Source of the DNA: Anaerosporobacter sp031551385
GTDB taxonomy: Bacteria > Bacillota > Clostridia > Lachnospirales > Lachnospiraceae
DNA: 64,000 nucleotides
Direction of reading: 5' to 3'
NCBI RefSeq assembly: GCF_031551385.1
Contig: NZ_JAVBNS010000045.1
Coordinates: 19,402-83,401, forward strand
The notes beneath the pieces are model-generated. The model was not told where the DNA came from and made no database searches. It saw nothing but the letters and a program-made list of their open reading frames with translations. The stretch's first letter is position 1. Every line of letters starts with the position of its first letter. Shown one piece after another: positions 34,678-43,261 of this stretch. The translations under genes and the position numbers were made by a program.

Positions 34678-35736
34678 ATGGTACGTTCTCTTATTAGAGA
34701 ATTTGAAAACAGTGATTACGAAAGAATAGATAATAATAACTATAATTCAGGAATCTTTTGTAAACTTAAGGATGATGGAGTTTATGTAGTATCATTACTT
34801 CGCTGTGCAGATAGCGAGGAAGTTTGCGAGGAAATGGAAGAGAATTATAGTAATGAAATATCGCAGCTAAAGTGGTACTTTATTAATAAAGGGTATCGTA
34901 ACATTAGACTATTACATATTGTAGTGGCAGAGGATGTCTCTTTGGCAAGACGCTATATAAAAGATTATGATACATATTGGATTGTGAATGAAAGTACGAA
35001 TCAGTTAGTTATCTTTGAAAATCAGCAGGCGGAATTTCTAGAGGTAAAGCAGAGCATTGAACGGATACTAGCAATAAGAGATGGTAGCTATGATCAAGGC
35101 AGCAAATTGAGCAGAATTGCCAAGAACCTTTCTGGGATGTCGGATAGAGCAATTACTTGTGGTATTATACTAATCAATGTTATTATATTTATTATTATGG
35201 ATTGGTCTGTTGATTGGTCAACATACAATATGTTTGTAGAACAAGGTGGCGTCAGTTATGAAATGACAATTATGAAACACCAGTATTATCGAGCGTTGAC
35301 AAGCATGTTTATTCACGCGGATATAAATCACTTGTTTGGAAATATGATGGTATTATATTTCATTGGAACACAGGTGGAGAAAAGGCTTGGTAGAGTTAGA
35401 TACACGATTTTGTATTTTATTGGAGGATTAGTTGCGACGATTACCTCTCTAGGCTATAATAGAGTACAGGAAACGATTACTACGTTATCGATAGGAGCAT
35501 CAGGAGCAATCTTTGCTGTTGTTGGGGCGATGGTAGTAATTGTTATATTTAATAAAATGGATTTTGAGGAAATAGGGATACGGCGATTGCTGTTTTTTGT
35601 TGCGATTACAATAATAAATGGATTGAATACGCAGCAAGTGGATAATGCAGCACATATAGGTGGCTTAGTCGCTGGTTTACTATTAGGACAAGTCTTATAT
35701 GAGAGTAGTAAGCGTAAAAAACGGAGAGTTAAATAG
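34678..35736 (+). CDS. Rhomboid-family intramembrane serine protease with N-terminal extension
   Basis: This 352-residue protein has an N-terminal soluble domain (about 1-155) of unrecognised family, then the rhomboid core. That core has RALTSMFIHADINHLFGNM (conserved His-Asn with the Asn of the oxyanion hole), EKRLGRVRY, catalytic Ser in GASGAIFAVVGA, and catalytic His in NAAHIGGLVAGLLLG. It ends in a very basic tail (SKRKKRRVK). It cleaves membrane proteins within or near their helices. The N-terminal domain has several Glu-rich helices and may bind substrate or partners in the cytoplasm. Confidence 0.9.
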   Translation: MVRSLIREFENSDYERIDNNNYNSGIFCKLKDDGVYVVSLLRCADSEEVCEEMEENYSNEISQLKWYFINKGYRNIRLLHIVVAEDVSLARRYIKDYDTYWIVNESTNQLVIFENQQAEFLEVKQSIERILAIRDGSYDQGSKLSRIAKNLSGMSDRAITCGIILINVIIFIIMDWSVDWSTYNMFVEQGGVSYEMTIMKHQYYRALTSMFIHADINHLFGNMMVLYFIGTQVEKRLGRVRYTILYFIGGLVATITSLGYNRVQETITTLSIGASGAIFAVVGAMVVIVIFNKMDFEEIGIRRLLFFVAITIINGLNTQQVDNAAHIGGLVAGLLLGQVLYESSKRKKRRVK

Positions 35737-35807
35737 TTTTAAATCATAATTAAATATTTAGAAAGGAGTTATATATCGTAGATTTCTGCGATGTATACGA
35801 TAAGATT

Positions 35808-36791
35808 ATGCGAGTTAATATATACTATGGTGGAAGAGGATTAATTGAAGACCCTACAATATACGTTATGAATAAAATGATAGAAGTTTTGGAAGAACTT
35901 CGAGTTGAGGTTATGAGATATAATCTTTATGAAGATAAGAATTCAATTGCTGTTTTACCAAAGACATTGAAAGAGGCAGACGGCATTATATTGGCAACGA
36001 ATTTAGAATGGTGGGGAATTGGTGGCTATATGCAACAATTTCTTGATGCATGTTGGTTATATGGTGACAAAGAGCACATTAGTAAGCTTTATATGATGCC
36101 GATTGTTATGTCGAATACACATGGTGAACGAGATGCACAGCTATCACTTGTGAAAGCATGGGAAGTACTTGGTGGCGTTCCATGTGAGGGATTATGTGCA
36201 TATGTTGCCGATCATATTGAGTTTGAGACAAATCCAGCATATAAAACAATTATTGAGAAAAAAGCGGAATCGCTATATCGCAGTATTAGTCAAAAGCCAA
36301 AGGGCTTACCGTCTAGTTGCAGTGCCATTAATCGTACTGTTTTAAAAACAACAAGTATTGAATTGACGCCACAAGAAAGTGAGCAATTATCAGTATATGT
36401 ATCAGATGATGCGTATGTGAAGAAGCAAAAAGAAGATATCGAGGAATTATCAAGTCTGTTTAAAGAAATGTTAGGTACGGATAACAAGAATGAGACATTT
36501 ATAAATGAAATAAAAAAAGCATTTAATCCATTACAAGGTTTTTCTGCTTCTTTTGAAATTACATTGTCAGATGAAGATAAAGTTTTGGTAATTGATGTGA
36601 AAGACGAAACTCTGAACTGCTACTATGGCAATATGGAAAATGCGGATGTACTAGTTAGGACGACGCATGGAATTATGGAAAGTATTGTTAAAGGAAGAAC
36701 TACATTGCAGAAATCATTTATGACAGGAGAATTATCTGCAAAAGGAAACTTTAAGCTATTAAGAAACTTTGATTCTGTTTTTCAGTTTTAA
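35808..36791 (+). CDS. Flavodoxin/FMN-reductase-like protein fused to SCP2-like domain
   Basis: This 327-residue protein has residues 1-165 resembling an NADPH-dependent FMN reductase/flavodoxin fold: MRVNIYYGGRGL, then ADGIILATNLEWWGIGGYMQQFLDAC and MPIVMSNTHGERDA. Residues about 225-327 look like a sterol-carrier-protein-2 fold, with MENADVLVRTT, IVKGRTTLQKSFMTGELSAKGNFKLLRNF. SCP2 modules bind hydrophobic ligands, so a flavin-dependent reaction on a lipid-like substrate is possible. The assignment of both halves is by pattern only. A GAAAGGAG site is 35 or more bases before the ATG, so the start is not firmly fixed. Confidence 0.65.
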   Translation: MRVNIYYGGRGLIEDPTIYVMNKMIEVLEELRVEVMRYNLYEDKNSIAVLPKTLKEADGIILATNLEWWGIGGYMQQFLDACWLYGDKEHISKLYMMPIVMSNTHGERDAQLSLVKAWEVLGGVPCEGLCAYVADHIEFETNPAYKTIIEKKAESLYRSISQKPKGLPSSCSAINRTVLKTTSIELTPQESEQLSVYVSDDAYVKKQKEDIEELSSLFKEMLGTDNKNETFINEIKKAFNPLQGFSASFEITLSDEDKVLVIDVKDETLNCYYGNMENADVLVRTTHGIMESIVKGRTTLQKSFMTGELSAKGNFKLLRNFDSVFQF

Positions 36792-36827
36792 TATAAGATG
36801 TAATATGAGCCAAATATAGCAAAATAA

Positions 36828-36870
36828 AAACCTCAAAGTATCAAATTGGGAGTAGATAACTTTGAGGTTT
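36828..36870. terminator. Terminator after the flavodoxin/SCP2 gene
   Basis: AAACCTCAAAGT (36828-36839) and ACTTTGAGGTTT (36859-36870) form a perfect 12-bp stem between convergent genes. Confidence 0.7.
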
Positions 36871-36992
36871 CTATTATATAGACTCTTATAGTCTTTTAAC
36901 GGATGGCCAATTGAATTGGGAGTTTTACAATTGGTGGATGTGTTTTTTGTGGTATTTGTTTTGAATTGGCATTGGTATTTTAACGTATTTTA

Positions 36993-37760
36993 TTAACGTA
37001 GTGGAAGGAAAATCTTAAACTCTGTCCATGCATTATCAGAGGAACATTGTATAAATCCGCCATGCGCAAGTATGATTTGCTCTGTGATGGCAAGTCCCAT
37101 ACCTGTTCCAGATGGTTTGTGAGTAATAAATGGTTTGAATATAGTTGCTTGATCGCTTACATCAATAGGTTCTCCATTGTTTTTGAAGGAGATTGTTAAA
37201 TATTCTGTGTTACTATCTGTTGTGTCTAGATTGCAAATCTCGTTTTGAACATTAATATACACTTCTCCAGAATCGTGAATCGCTTCAATAGCATTCTTAA
37301 TAATGTTAGTAAAGGCTTGTCTCAATTTAATGGAATCGCAAGTATATGTTTCTAATTTGATTGCGGTATCTTCGGCTGTGCTAAGATGAATTGTAATATC
37401 GTTGTCTGCCGTATGTATCTGGAAGCTTTGAACAAGTTTTTGTAGTAACTCATATATATTAGTAGCCTCCATGTTAAGTTTACCACTGTGATTATAGGTA
37501 GTTACGTCTTCTAATAGAAGAATTAAATCGCTAATGTCATCTGTGAGTTGCTCCCAAAGCTTGTTTTCTGCAATCTCAGGATAGCGAGACTCAATTAGTT
37601 GGGTGGTACTGTTAATCAAAGTTAGTGGATTTCTTATCTCATGTGTGATTTGAGAAATTACAAATTGGTGTTGAAATTCCAATTGTTTTACGGCTTCATC
37701 AAACTCTGGATTTTTTTTGCAAAGTTGACGAAGTTTTGTTGCTGTTTTATCACTGCACAT
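36993..37760 (-). CDS. Orphan soluble histidine kinase (sporulation-kinase-like)
   Basis: This 255-residue protein has no membrane helix or sensor domain. It has a HisKA dimerisation helix with the phosphorylated His in ITHEIRNPLTLINSTTQLIESR, then a HATPase domain with the N box IIKNAIEAI, FKNNGEPID, and the G box GTGMGLAIT. The H box HEIRNPLT is the form seen in Bacillus KinA-E and ResE-like kinases. ATG 37760 is chosen, with GGAG eight bases upstream. No response regulator is adjacent, so it may feed a distant regulator such as Spo0A. Confidence 0.9.
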   Translation of the reverse strand: MCSDKTATKLRQLCKKNPEFDEAVKQLEFQHQFVISQITHEIRNPLTLINSTTQLIESRYPEIAENKLWEQLTDDISDLILLLEDVTTYNHSGKLNMEATNIYELLQKLVQSFQIHTADNDITIHLSTAEDTAIKLETYTCDSIKLRQAFTNIIKNAIEAIHDSGEVYINVQNEICNLDTTDSNTEYLTISFKNNGEPIDVSDQATIFKPFITHKPSGTGMGLAITEQIILAHGGFIQCSSDNAWTEFKIFLPLR

Positions 37761-37793
37761 AATCATCACTCCTTTTACATATATTACCAACAA

Positions 37794-38180
37794 AATGCGA
37801 GAATATCAACACTTTTCTGTTTACATTAATCGACAAGATTGAAATGAATTTAAAAAAAATCAATGTTTTTAACAGCTTTAGTGTCTAAAAAAATCATAAT
37901 AGGTGGAAGAAAAGGGTAAAGATTATGTATTTTTTTAAATACAATTTTTATAAAAAGAGCTTTAAATGCAAAAAAAAAGATAGATTTCCAAATATTTCCA
38001 AAATAAACATATGTAAATCTGTGTTTCGACAAAATATTTACCAAGTAGTAGGGCATGTATAATTAAAGAATTACTGTTTAAAATTAATACAGAGTGAGTT
38101 ATAATGGAGCATATTAGAAGTGACGAAGTTGCTTCTAGCATGGGAATGAAAAGTACTTATAAGAATATGGAGGAATGACA
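37794..38180. other. Intergenic region with a Spo0A-box-like site
   Basis: This AT-rich gap between the divergent kinase and HIT genes has no gene. TTCGACAA at 38025-38032 is a perfect match to the Spo0A box (reverse of TTGTCGAA), and ATCGACAA at 37829-37836, nearer the kinase start, differs by one base. TGTATAAT near 38055 may be the -10 of the HIT gene. Confidence 0.35.
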
Positions 38181-38594
38181 ATGAAAGATAACTGTGTTTT
38201 CTGTAAAATAATTGCGGGGGAAATACCGTCTTATACAATTTATGAAGATGATGACTTTAAAGCATTTATGGATATATCTCCAGCGTCAAAAGGGCATACA
38301 ATTTTAATTCCAAAGCAACATGCGGACAATATATTTGATTTAGATGAAACTGTAGCTTCAAAATTACTTCCAGTGGCGTCAAAGATTGCGAAGGCATTAA
38401 AGGCAGAGCTTACTTGTGAAGGTTTAAATCTAATACAAAACAATGGAGAGATTGCTGGACAAACCGTATTCCATTTCCATATGCATCTGATTCCTAGATA
38501 TAAAGATGATAATGTAGTTGTTAAATGGGTACAGGATAAGTATGAAGGCGAACCACTAGATCAATTAAGTGAGAAAATTAAAAAACATTTATAA
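38181..38594 (+). CDS. hit: HIT-family nucleotide-binding hydrolase
   Basis: This 137-residue histidine-triad protein has the motif HFHMHLIPR (His-x-His-x-His) and the N-terminal CVFCKIIAGEIPSY that is typical of the HINT/Hit branch and often holds zinc. It hydrolyses AMP-linked small molecules such as adenosine phosphoramidates. ATG 38181 is chosen because GGAGGA lies at the right distance; the ATG two codons earlier is too close to it. Confidence 0.95.
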   Translation: MKDNCVFCKIIAGEIPSYTIYEDDDFKAFMDISPASKGHTILIPKQHADNIFDLDETVASKLLPVASKIAKALKAELTCEGLNLIQNNGEIAGQTVFHFHMHLIPRYKDDNVVVKWVQDKYEGEPLDQLSEKIKKHL

Positions 38595-38609
38595 GAAACG
38601 ATATAAATA

Positions 38610-38654
38610 AAAAAGACAAATCTCAATTACGTTATGTAAGAGATTTGTCTTTTT
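38610..38654. terminator. Bidirectional terminator between hit and murG
   Basis: AAAAAGACAAATCTC (38610-38624) and GAGATTTGTCTTTTT (38640-38654) form a perfect 15-bp stem with T tracts. Confidence 0.88.
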
Positions 38655-38665
38655 GGTTTATGTGA

Positions 38666-39736
38666 TTATTTGTTTTTTACAAGACTTTCAATCAATGTAA
38701 CAATAGATGCTACAGCATCGTTTAAGCTACTCTCGCTCATTTTAGCAGTATAGGTAGCACGTTGTTCGTACACTTCGTTAACTGCCTTTAATAGAGTGTC
38801 CTTTGTCAACTCTTCTTCCTGTAATACATAGCTAAAGCCTTGCTTTTTAAAGGAAGCAGCATTGAGTATCTGATCGCCACGGCTTTGCGCTGCTGATAAT
38901 GGGATTAAGATGTTAGGTTTCTTTAGGGCAAGTAATTCACAGATAGCGTTAGCACCTGCACGAGAAATTACGATATCTGCACAAGCAAGTAAGTCGCTAA
39001 GTTCTTCTTTGATATATTCGTATTGTACGTATCCTTTTTTATCAACAAGAGAGGTATCAACCTTATCTTTACCGCATAGATGAATAATCTGAAACTGCTC
39101 TAATAATGTATCGAGTATCTCACGAACGGCTTTATTTACGACTGCAGAGCCAAGACTTCCGCCGACAATTAGTATAGTAGGTTTGTTTTGTGAAAATCCA
39201 CAGAAATCGAGACCTTTTAATTTGTTTCCTGAAAAAAGCTCTTTACGAATAGGTGAACCAGTTAGAACTGCTTTTCCTTCAGGAAGGTTATTCAATGTTT
39301 CAGGAAAGTTCGCACAAACTTTTGTTGCAGAAGGAATGCAGATACGATTTGCAAGACCAGGAGTCATATCAGATTCGTGTATTATAGTTGGAACTTTTCT
39401 CTTCTTAGAAGCTAAAACAACAGGAACGGTTACAAATCCGCCTTTAGAGAATACAACATCAGGTTGTAAGTCTCTGATTAGTTTTTTTGCTTCGCGGTAT
39501 CCTTTAATTACCTTAAATGGATCGCTAAAATTCTTAATATCAAAGTAACGTCTTAGTTTACCAGATGATATGCCATGATACGGAATGTTAAGATCTTCAA
39601 TCAGTTTACGTTCCATTCCATCGTGAGAACCTATATATTGTATGTCGTATCCAGCAGCTTTAAGAGCAGGAATTAATGCAATATTAGGAGTAACATGCCC
39701 AGCAGTACCACCACCAGTAAGTATAATTCGTTTCAT
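38666..39736 (-). CDS. murG: MurG, lipid II-forming GlcNAc transferase
   Basis: This 356-residue GT28 enzyme adds GlcNAc to lipid I on the inner face of the membrane, the last cytoplasmic step of peptidoglycan precursor synthesis. Motifs seen are TGGGTAGHVTPNIAL near the N-terminus, the GSHDGMER loop, VVFSKGGFVTVP, VGGSLGSAVVN, and SRAGANAICELLALKKPNILIPL. Length is usual. GGAGG lies before the ATG. It stands apart from any mur/division cluster here. Confidence 0.97.
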   Translation of the reverse strand: MKRIILTGGGTAGHVTPNIALIPALKAAGYDIQYIGSHDGMERKLIEDLNIPYHGISSGKLRRYFDIKNFSDPFKVIKGYREAKKLIRDLQPDVVFSKGGFVTVPVVLASKKRKVPTIIHESDMTPGLANRICIPSATKVCANFPETLNNLPEGKAVLTGSPIRKELFSGNKLKGLDFCGFSQNKPTILIVGGSLGSAVVNKAVREILDTLLEQFQIIHLCGKDKVDTSLVDKKGYVQYEYIKEELSDLLACADIVISRAGANAICELLALKKPNILIPLSAAQSRGDQILNAASFKKQGFSYVLQEEELTKDTLLKAVNEVYEQRATYTAKMSESSLNDAVASIVTLIESLVKNK

Positions 39737-39860
39737 AATGAACCTCCATTCCTTTTATGTAAGCAATTGCGAAAACGTAGTATTCTGCAATTGTTTGGAT
39801 TTGCGTTATAGTTATTCAAGTTCGATGATGCCGATTTGAGTTGGGATAATTGTTATTGTC

Positions 39861-40760
39861 TTAAGTAAAACGATGTCGGTATCCACAACGTTTACATAGT
39901 TCTTCGACTACAAGGTGATTTGAAAACCCTTGTAATATAGTTTGCGCACGTTCGCCATTAAGTATAGAGAAAAAAGGTGTAGTGAAGACATTGCCAAGTG
40001 CAATATCGCCTTCATTGTCTAAACAGCATGGCACGACAGTTCCATCTACTAATATAGCAGCTTGTGTACCTAAACCATAACAAAAGCCTGTAGCGCTTAA
40101 TACAGGTATGTTAAGAGTTGGCCATTCGAATCGTTTATCTTGATTTAGAAAAACACGATCCATTAGTTTCACTCCGCGTGTAATCTTTTCGGGTTCAATT
40201 GTTAAATGAAATGCATCCTCTAAAAGGGCAAGAACATAACGGTTTTTTTCATGTGTAATAGAATCTGTGCTTTCACCTTCTAAATTCCAAAGGCGTAGAG
40301 CGGTAATCGCGTTTGTATGTGTGCTCATATATTTGGCATAATCAATAATTGGATTGATATAGTTGTCAAGTTCTTGGAAGATAGATTCGGCTATGAGATT
40401 TGATGTTAATAGCTCTTCTTCGTGTTCAAAACTATGAAGAGACACATTCACTTGTCGCAATGCGGCAGCGTGATATAAGATTTCTTTTTTGGATGGAAGC
40501 AGTGTTCCATTTGTCGTTATATTGGCATGCACATGGTATTTTTCGCATAACGATAAAATATCCTGTAGCTTCGGATGTAATAGAGGCTCACCTTTCACAT
40601 GAAGATAAACATAATCTGTGTATGGAGATACTTCCATTAGGATATGTTCAAAGTCTTCTGTCGACATATAAGTGAGTGCTCTAGTAGACTTTGGGCAGAA
40701 GCTGCAGGATAGATTACATATATTTGTTATTTCTATATAGATACGCTTAAACTGTTTCAA
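39861..40760 (-). CDS. Radical SAM protein with SPASM-like C-terminal cluster
   Basis: This 299-residue protein has the radical SAM motif CNLSCSFC near residue 14, binding a [4Fe-4S] cluster and SAM. HVKGEPLLHP and ITTNGTLL follow. A C-terminal Cys set (GFCYG, VPCCLDNEGDIALGN, LCKRCGYR) resembles a SPASM/twitch auxiliary cluster. The substrate is unknown. The start is a TTG directly after the TAA of the upstream TSCPD gene, without a good ribosome binding site, so translation probably depends on coupling. The two genes form an operon. Confidence 0.85.
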   Translation of the reverse strand: MKQFKRIYIEITNICNLSCSFCPKSTRALTYMSTEDFEHILMEVSPYTDYVYLHVKGEPLLHPKLQDILSLCEKYHVHANITTNGTLLPSKKEILYHAAALRQVNVSLHSFEHEEELLTSNLIAESIFQELDNYINPIIDYAKYMSTHTNAITALRLWNLEGESTDSITHEKNRYVLALLEDAFHLTIEPEKITRGVKLMDRVFLNQDKRFEWPTLNIPVLSATGFCYGLGTQAAILVDGTVVPCCLDNEGDIALGNVFTTPFFSILNGERAQTILQGFSNHLVVEELCKRCGYRHRFT

Positions 40761-41003
40761 TTATTTCTGTGAATAAGCTTTAAGAGCTTTTGCTAATTGA
40801 TCAGGACATGAAGTTGGGCGAAAACCACATTTAACGCCTTCAAGTTTTTTTATTACTTCCTCAACAGACATGCCTTCCACTAATTTTGATATACCTTGTG
40901 TATTGCCAGAACAACCACCAATAAAACTTACACTTTGAATAATGTTATTTTCAATTTCAAATTGAATTTCATTACTACAAACACCAGATGTTTTGTAATT
41001 CAT
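40761..41003 (-). CDS. TSCPD-domain small protein
   Basis: This 80-residue protein has IGGCSGNTQGISKLVEGMS and the domain signature PTSCPDQLAKAL at the C-terminus, with four Cys in all. TSCPD domains occur alone or at the end of B12-dependent ribonucleotide reductases; the lone form has no established function. TAGGAGA precedes the ATG. It abuts the radical SAM gene, which suggests a joint task. Confidence 0.85.
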   Translation of the reverse strand: MNYKTSGVCSNEIQFEIENNIIQSVSFIGGCSGNTQGISKLVEGMSVEEVIKKLEGVKCGFRPTSCPDQLAKALKAYSQK

Positions 41004-41164
41004 TACGATATCTCCTATTTTATAAAATATTTTAATCTAGTGTATTATTTTATATTAGTTTATCTTTATTTGCAATGGGAATTCATATATTCTTGCATTT
41101 AATTATGAAAAATGGTAAAGTCTATTGTAGATATAACGGAAATAAAGAATTCAGGAGGATATAC

Positions 41165-41860
41165 ATGAAAATCGGTATTATTGGAGCAATGGAACAAGAG
41201 GTTGCTAATTTAAAAGAGTTAATGCAAGTTGATAGAACAATCAATAAAGCAAGTATGGCTTTTATGAGTGGTAAACTTAACGATAAAGATGTTGTTATCG
41301 TTCGTAGTGGAATTGGAAAAGTAAATGCGGCTGTATGTACGCAAATTCTTGTAGATGAATTTAGTGTAGATGTTGTTATTAATACAGGCGTTGCAGGTTC
41401 TCTTCGCAATGAAATTAACATCGGTGATATCGTATTATCAACAGATGCAATTACACATGATATGGATGCGACGGGATTTGGTTATGAACTTGGTGTGATA
41501 CCACAGATGGATAACTCCGTATTCGTTGCAGACGAGAAGTTAGTTGCTATAGCAAAGGCAGTATGTGAGGAAGTGAATTCGGATATCAATGTGTTTGAGG
41601 GAAGAGTTCTAAGTGGAGATCAGTTCATCTCAGATCATGATAAGAAGGAATGGCTTGTAAATCAATTCTCAGGTTTTTGTACAGAGATGGAAGGCGCAGC
41701 AATTGCACAAGCGGCATACCTTAACAACGTGCCATTCTTAATTATAAGAGCAATCTCAGATAAAGCAGATAATAGTGCAGAGATGGACTATAGTGAATTT
41801 GAAGCGAAAGCAATTGAACATACGGTTAAGTTAGTATGTGGTTTAGTTGAACGTATATAG
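41165..41860 (+). CDS. mtnN: 5'-methylthioadenosine/S-adenosylhomocysteine nucleosidase
   Basis: This 231-residue enzyme cleaves MTA and SAH to adenine and the thio-sugar, recycling SAM by-products and making the AI-2 precursor. The sequence starts MKIGIIGAMEQEVANL and has VNTGVAGSL, the FCTEMEGAAIAQAA substrate loop with catalytic Glu, and IRAISDKAD with catalytic Asp. The frame is open 30 codons upstream, but ATG 41165 has AGGAGG at six bases and gives the standard N-terminus. Confidence 0.96.
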   Translation: MKIGIIGAMEQEVANLKELMQVDRTINKASMAFMSGKLNDKDVVIVRSGIGKVNAAVCTQILVDEFSVDVVINTGVAGSLRNEINIGDIVLSTDAITHDMDATGFGYELGVIPQMDNSVFVADEKLVAIAKAVCEEVNSDINVFEGRVLSGDQFISDHDKKEWLVNQFSGFCTEMEGAAIAQAAYLNNVPFLIIRAISDKADNSAEMDYSEFEAKAIEHTVKLVCGLVERI

Positions 41861-41882
41861 ATAAATAAAAGAAATAAATATG

Positions 41883-41920
41883 ACAGCAATGGTTGAATCA
41901 TAGTCGCCATTGCTGTTTTT
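41883..41920 (+). terminator. Terminator of mtnN
   Basis: ACAGCAATGG (41883-41892) and CCATTGCTGT (41907-41916) form a perfect stem followed by TTTTT. Confidence 0.85.
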
Positions 41921-41935
41921 TGTCAATATTTTTGG

Positions 41936-41963
41936 TTGACAAGTACCTTTTCAAATGCATAAT
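41936..41963 (+). promoter_or_regulatory. SigA-type promoter before the 349-residue membrane protein
   Basis: TTGACA (41936-41941) and CATAAT (41958-41963) are 16 bases apart, about 55 bases before the start codon. Confidence 0.55.
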
Positions 41964-42017
41964 AATACGTTATAATAAATGTAAATTTATGGTAATAACG
42001 AAAGGGGAATTTGCTAT

Positions 42018-43067
42018 ATGGTACAGCAACTTTATGATAATTATATCTTTATTTATGGGATGGCGGGTTTATGCGTACTAGGAACAATATTAAAAATTGT
42101 AGTAAGTCGTACATATAAAAGGTTGATTAAAGCGTCTGATAATATGGGGTCAACAAAGCATAAATTAATGAAATTGATGAAAATGAAATTCGAAGCCTGT
42201 TATAAATTGAAGATAGGTGTTAATAATGTGGATAGTTTTGTGGATAAGTATGTATACAAGCACAAAGTTTGTGGAATTTTTTTATACACATGGGAGAATA
42301 TCGGTGGACAACTTCTGATATTATGTCTTTTAGCTGGCACAGTTGGTTCGGTTTTGGGACTTGCATATAATTGTGGAAAGAATGATATTTTAATAACATT
42401 CTTCACGGGAGTCTTCACAAGCAGTTTGTTGATAGTTGTAGAAAGCTTTATTAATTTAGGTGCAAAGAAGAGTATTTTAAAGGCAAATATTACGGATTAC
42501 TTAGAAAACTTTCTAAAAGTTCGTCTTGAACAAGAGAATTTTACTCCAGAGGTATTAGAGGAATATAGAAAAGAGTATTTTAGCGAGGCATTGAAAGAGA
42601 ATAATAAGAAAGAGAAAAAGAAGGAGGCAAGAAAGAAAGTAAAATCTCCTGTTGTTGTAGAAGAGAAGTATACAAAAAATCAAAGAATGGTGGAAGAGTT
42701 AAAGAAAGAGAAGGAGGCTTCACAACTGGCAAAACAAAAGGAAATGGAGAAGAAGCTTCAAGTTGAGATGGAGCAGAAGGCAATGGAGGAGAAAGAAGCC
42801 AAGCCGGTAACGGAGGAGATGGAGATAGATAAAAAAGAGTCAAACATAAGCGAAGATATGCGTTTCTCAATAAAGAACTTCCAAGACATTGCGGTGACGA
42901 AAGAAGAAGTGACTGTTAAGCAGGAAAAGGTGATATCTGAGAAAACGATACCTGAGAAGACTGTAGTAAAAGAAAAAGTGGACTCAAAATCAAGTGCTCA
43001 GCGTATTGCGAAAACAGAAAGCGAAGAGAAAATCATAGAGGATATTCTAAAAGAATTTTTAGCTTAG
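42018..43067 (+). CDS. Membrane protein with long charged cytoplasmic tail, unknown function
   Basis: This 349-residue protein is not recognised. It has one helix near the N-terminus (IFIYGMAGLCVLGTILKIVV) and two more at about 97-150 (LLILCLLAGTVGSVLGLAY and ILITFFTGVFTSSLLIVVES). After about 185 comes a very Lys/Glu-rich region with coiled-coil character, running to a short C-terminal helix EEKIIEDILKEFLA that could be a docking peptide. AAGGGG precedes the ATG. It is followed by pgi with its own promoter, so no functional link is implied. Confidence 0.65.
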   Translation: MVQQLYDNYIFIYGMAGLCVLGTILKIVVSRTYKRLIKASDNMGSTKHKLMKLMKMKFEACYKLKIGVNNVDSFVDKYVYKHKVCGIFLYTWENIGGQLLILCLLAGTVGSVLGLAYNCGKNDILITFFTGVFTSSLLIVVESFINLGAKKSILKANITDYLENFLKVRLEQENFTPEVLEEYRKEYFSEALKENNKKEKKKEARKKVKSPVVVEEKYTKNQRMVEELKKEKEASQLAKQKEMEKKLQVEMEQKAMEEKEAKPVTEEMEIDKKESNISEDMRFSIKNFQDIAVTKEEVTVKQEKVISEKTIPEKTVVKEKVDSKSSAQRIAKTESEEKIIEDILKEFLA

Positions 43068-43146
43068 AAGAGACAGAATTGTTTTATTAAACGTCACTTG
43101 TAACTACAAAGATTCTAAATTTTACGAAAAACTGTTGAATTTCATA

Positions 43147-43175
43147 TTGAATATATAAACTTCATTTGTTAAAAT
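43147..43175 (+). promoter_or_regulatory. pgi promoter
   Basis: TTGAAT (43147-43152) and TAAAAT (43170-43175) are 17 bases apart, 86 bases before the pgi start. Confidence 0.5.
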
Positions 43176-43261
43176 AGGTGTAACTGTCGGGAGCACTTGA
43201 GAAGTATTGGAATTCAAATCTACAATCGAGTGTCATAAATTTAACAAAGGAGTGTTATTAC

